Assembly: GCA_030652575.1 (NCBI GenBank)
Contig: JAUSQI010000005.1
Location: 1-44,144 of the forward strand
Direction of reading: 5' to 3'
DNA from: Stagnimonas sp.
GTDB lineage: Bacteria > Pseudomonadota > Gammaproteobacteria > Nevskiales > Nevskiaceae
Length of the DNA stretch: 44,144 nt
The notes under the pieces were generated by a model, which saw only the letters and a program-made list of their open reading frames with translations, was not told where the DNA came from and made no database searches. Below, piece after piece: positions 41,770 through 44,144 of the stretch. Position numbers and translations under genes: made by a program. The stretch's first letter is position 1, and the number at the start of each line of letters is the position of its first letter.

Positions 41770-42428
41770 CAGCGATACACCAGTTCGATGTCGAAGCGGC
41801 CTTTGGGCTGCCGATGCAGCTTGATGAAGCTCTGTGCGATCAGGTGCGGATCGAAGTGCGTGCCCTGTTGCACGAAGCCATGCACGGTGACGGTGGCGAC
41901 GTGGATGCCGTGCACGCCGTATTCCTGTGCCAGCGTGTGGGTCAGGCTCTTGAGCGCGGCCTTGCACAGCGACAGCGAGGCGTAGTCGGCCGTGGGGTGA
42001 TCGGCCAGCCCGCCGCCGGTGAACAGCAGGCTGCCGCCGCCCGCGACGCGCATGTCCGCCGCCAGGGCCTGCGCGCACACCAGCGCGCCCGCGACATTGG
42101 CGCGGAACTCGCGTACCAGCTGCTCGATGTCGAGTGCGGCCGGCCGCGCCCGCTGCACGCTGGCGACGTTGTAGACGAGTACGCGAGGCGGCCCGAGTTC
42201 GAGCTGCGATCGCCTCAGCGCAGCGCGCAGTGCATCGGCATCGCCGGCATCCGCCGCAAAGGCACGGGCGTTGCGGCCGGTGGTCCAGGCGATCTCCGTG
42301 GTCTGCGCCACCAGCCGCTCGGGGTGGCGCGCGATCAGCGCGATGTCGTAGCCCTCGCGCGCGAACGCCAGCGCGCAGGCCTGGCCGATGCCCGGGCCGG
42401 CACCGACGATGAGGCAGGTCTCAGCCAT
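41769..42428 (-). CDS. SDR-family protein lacking the catalytic Tyr
   Basis: 219 residues, Rossmann fold. The cofactor loop is LIVGAGPGIGQA (9-16 region) and the NVAS motif is at 87-90 (VYNVASVQR). At the active site the sequence is TADYASLSLCKAAL: Lys156 is present but the residue four before it is Leu152 instead of Tyr. The nearby Tyr149 is out of register, and the Ser position reads LLFTGGG. Some SDRs with the ASL-x-x-GKAAL wording share this loss, so it may be a non-catalytic or differently acting branch. It overlaps the FadE-derived gene by eight bases and glpD by one. Confidence 0.88.
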   Translation of the reverse strand: MAETCLIVGAGPGIGQACALAFAREGYDIALIARHPERLVAQTTEIAWTTGRNARAFAADAGDADALRAALRRSQLELGPPRVLVYNVASVQRARPAALDIEQLVREFRANVAGALVCAQALAADMRVAGGGSLLFTGGGLADHPTADYASLSLCKAALKSLTHTLAQEYGVHGIHVATVTVHGFVQQGTHFDPHLIAQSFIKLHRQPKGRFDIELVYR

Positions 42429-43908
42429 GCGCGGGTCGCGCCTCGGCGCTGCTGGCGGCCTTGAGCGAGTCGGCGAAGTCGATCGCCTCGCTCAGCAGTG
42501 CGGCCTCGTCGTCGTCCACCAGATGCAGCCGCGCGGCGGCGGCCAGGCGCGCGCGGTCGTCGGCGGGCGGCGGCTCGAACTGCGCGGTCTTCAACTGCCG
42601 CAACGTCGGTTCGAGCTTGCGCAGGGTTTCGATGCGTTTTTCCAGATCGTCGAGTGCCGGGTGCGTCGCAATGCCGGTACGCAGGCGCGCGCGCACCGAG
42701 GGCTCGCGCAGCAGCGCGGTTGCGGCGGCGGCTTCTTCAGCCACTGTCGGCACCCGCGCGCGACGGCCCAGCGGCAGGCAGATGGCCTTGGTCGCGAGGC
42801 GCAGGCCGGTGTGCGGCAGTTCTTGCAGCGCGACCCAGAGCGCTTCTTCAAACGCGGCCAGCGAGCGGCGCAAGGCGTTGATGACCACCGCGCGTTCAGT
42901 GAGCGGCTGCGTGGCGGTGCTGTGCCAGGTGAGCAGGGCGAGCATGGACTGCAAGGCTTCGAGTGCCGCGGCCAGACGCGGTGCAAAGCCCGGCGCCTGC
43001 ATATTGAGCAGGGGCAGCGCGAGCAGCAGATCGGTCGCCACCGCGAAGCGCGACTGCGCCAGCCGCGCCTGCCGCACGAAGGGCTTGAGCGCGTCATCGC
43101 CCTCGGCGGGGATCAGCAGCGCGCCGCTTAAGCCGCCCACCAGCGCACGCGCGGCGTTTTGCAGGGCGTGGCCAAAGGCATCCCACACCGCGCGGTCGAA
43201 AGTGAGCAGGCGGTGCGCCTCGTGCGGGTCGGCGGCGGCGGCGAGCCAGTCGGGGTAGTGCGGATGCACGGCGGCGAGGATGGAGAGCAGGCGGGCGTTG
43301 TCTTCGGCTTTCACTTCTTCCACGCGCGGGGCGCTGCCGTGGCCGAGCAGCGTCGCGCCATGCCGCGCCAGCCGCCAGGCCTCGCGGGCGGGCACGCGCG
43401 CCGGGCGACCGGCCAGCAGGCGCAGGGCGACGCGGTGCAGCGCGGTGCTGGTCATCAGGCCCTCGGCGATGCGCGCCTGCGCACCGGTGGGCGTGGGCAG
43501 CTCCAAGGGGTGCATCAGCCGGTGCGAGAGCGCGGCACCAAATGCTTCCAGCCGGATGTCGGCTTGCGGGTCGGCGGGCTTTTCCAGCAGCGGGAAGGTC
43601 GCCGACCAGTCGCCGGAGACCAGCGCCGCACCGGGGCCGCGCTCGCCCTCGATGGAGGCGGGTGGCGTCAGTGTGAGAAAGCGGTTGAGCAGCGGCAGCG
43701 TCAGCCACTCCTGCCGCACGGCCGCGACGTTGAGCGGCACGAACAGGGCGAGTGTCGCGAGCAGCAGCAGCGCAAAGGTGCCAAGCGACGCCCCGAGCCA
43801 GCCGTAGAACAGCACCGTCACGCCCACCACGCCGGTCGCCGTCGTCAGCGGCGCACCGCGATACGCGAGCACGAGGGCGACGGTGAGGAACACGAGCAGC
43901 CAGAACAT
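42421..43908 (-). CDS. FadE-derived membrane protein with most of the acyl-CoA dehydrogenase core missing (DUF1974)
   Basis: 495 residues; E. coli FadE has 814. Residues 1-65 match the FadE N-terminal anchor, with three hydrophobic stretches then FVPLNVAAVRQEWLTLPLLN and TPPAS. Residues ~145-220 resemble the last helices of the dehydrogenase (ARIAEGLMTSTALHRVA ... VKAEDNARLLSILAAVHPHY; compare FadE's VEGAN ... HPY). Residues ~270-480 match DUF1974 (FVRQARLAQSRFAVATDLLLAL, CLPLGRRARVP, LLREPSVRARL, VDDDEAALLSEAIDFADSLKA). About 300 residues holding most FAD/acyl-CoA sites are absent, and the catalytic Glu of VEGAN is not aligned. The frame is intact. ATG 43908 matches the anchor start. First gene of the SDR-glpD unit. 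Confidence 0.82.
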   Translation of the reverse strand: MFWLLVFLTVALVLAYRGAPLTTATGVVGVTVLFYGWLGASLGTFALLLLATLALFVPLNVAAVRQEWLTLPLLNRFLTLTPPASIEGERGPGAALVSGDWSATFPLLEKPADPQADIRLEAFGAALSHRLMHPLELPTPTGAQARIAEGLMTSTALHRVALRLLAGRPARVPAREAWRLARHGATLLGHGSAPRVEEVKAEDNARLLSILAAVHPHYPDWLAAAADPHEAHRLLTFDRAVWDAFGHALQNAARALVGGLSGALLIPAEGDDALKPFVRQARLAQSRFAVATDLLLALPLLNMQAPGFAPRLAAALEALQSMLALLTWHSTATQPLTERAVVINALRRSLAAFEEALWVALQELPHTGLRLATKAICLPLGRRARVPTVAEEAAAATALLREPSVRARLRTGIATHPALDDLEKRIETLRKLEPTLRQLKTAQFEPPPADDRARLAAAARLHLVDDDEAALLSEAIDFADSLKAASSAEARPAHG

Positions 43909-43954
43909 GAGTGCGGTCGTAGAATCGGGATCAGTTCTATTGTCGCCGCAAACC
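43909..43954. promoter_or_regulatory. Short divergent promoter region between the FadE-derived gene and coq7
   Basis: Only 46 bp separate the two starts. TAGAAT at 43920-43925 (plus, 29 bases before coq7) and TAGAAC at 43939-43934 (minus, 25 bases before the other ATG) are possible -10 elements. The two promoters would overlap and each would reach into the opposite gene. Confidence 0.3.
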
Positions 43955-44144
43955 ATGACCGACACGACTCGCGCCGAGCTTCGGCAGTACTCGCCCTTGG
44001 ACCAGTTGCTCGCCAGCTTCGGCGATGGCCTGAAGTCGCTGGCTGCCGCCGGTGCGTCGCATCGGGCGCGACCGGCATCGGACCCGGCAACGCTTTCCGA
44101 GGTGGAACGCGCGGAGGCGGCCTCGCTGATGCGCGTCAACCACG
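43955..44144 (+). CDS. coq7: Coq7-type 2-polyprenyl-3-methyl-6-methoxy-benzoquinone hydroxylase (N-terminal part, cut by window edge)
   Basis: 63 codons are visible: RQYSPLDQLLASFGDGLKSL, then LSEVERAEAASLMRVNH at the edge. The last part is the beginning of the conserved SLMRVNHAGE segment of Coq7, where the first di-iron ligand helix continues beyond the window. Coq7 performs the penultimate hydroxylation in ubiquinone synthesis at the inner membrane; many Nevskiales, Xanthomonadales and pseudomonads use it in place of UbiF. It is divergent from the FadE-derived gene. Only the N-terminus can be judged. Confidence 0.9.
   Translation, partial: MTDTTRAELRQYSPLDQLLASFGDGLKSLAAAGASHRARPASDPATLSEVERAEAASLMRVNH

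Overview
The window is GC-rich, densely coded chromosomal DNA from a proteobacterium, most likely a gammaproteobacterium of the Nevskiales/Xanthomonadales type. The basis is gene content: an rph-rdgB-hemW run, a Coq7-type ubiquinone hydroxylase, a DUF1302 porin, an OlsF-like acyltransferase, a one-chain pyruvate carboxylase and a FadE-derived protein. No rRNA, tRNA, CRISPR array, insertion sequence or prophage was seen. The genus is not resolved.

Layout, left to right. 1-2.5 kb (minus): rph, a lipoprotein, rdgB, a small HEXXH membrane protein and hemW (cut by the window edge). sufE points the other way and converges with an MFS transporter, sharing a CTAG. 4.4-6.8 kb (minus): an alanine-rich exported protein, an ECF-like sigma factor, a putative membrane anti-sigma factor, a 79-residue exported protein and a DUF3106 protein. 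A 362-bp AT-rich spacer with two DnaA-box matches precedes priA. Then, on the plus strand: argS, a SPOR (FtsN-like) protein, an S9 peptidase and a HerA/DUF853 ATPase. 15.65-16.9 kb is a small accessory islet: a low-GC membrane gene, a REP inverted pair (REPIN) and a VapBC-type toxin-antitoxin pair. 16.9-18.7 kb holds a divergent pirin/LysR pair. It is followed by a TANGO2/NRDE protein, a thioredoxin-like lipoprotein and a bifunctional OlsF-like acyltransferase, which converges (again sharing CTAG) with a LysR-hydrolase operon.

23.85-28.8 kb (plus) is a run of small redox and membrane genes: peroxiredoxin-like protein, membrane protein, DinB-fold protein, membrane-anchored ATP-grasp enzyme, YHS protein, membrane protein, a stand-alone CoaB and an outer-membrane protein. 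Pyruvate carboxylase follows. 32.4-35.4 kb: AlkA-like glycosylase, VWA/CoxE protein, MAPEG protein and SanA. 35.4-35.95 kb holds a secreted-protease remnant and two good terminators facing each other.

35.96-43.9 kb (minus) is a co-oriented block: a FadE-derived protein that appears to have lost most of its acyl-CoA dehydrogenase core, an SDR without the catalytic Tyr, a GlpD-family oxidoreductase, a VolA-like lipase lipoprotein and a DUF1302 outer-membrane protein. I read it as a possible extracellular lipid-use locus with two pseudo-enzyme-like members. This is the most unusual part of the window. coq7 begins divergently at the right edge.
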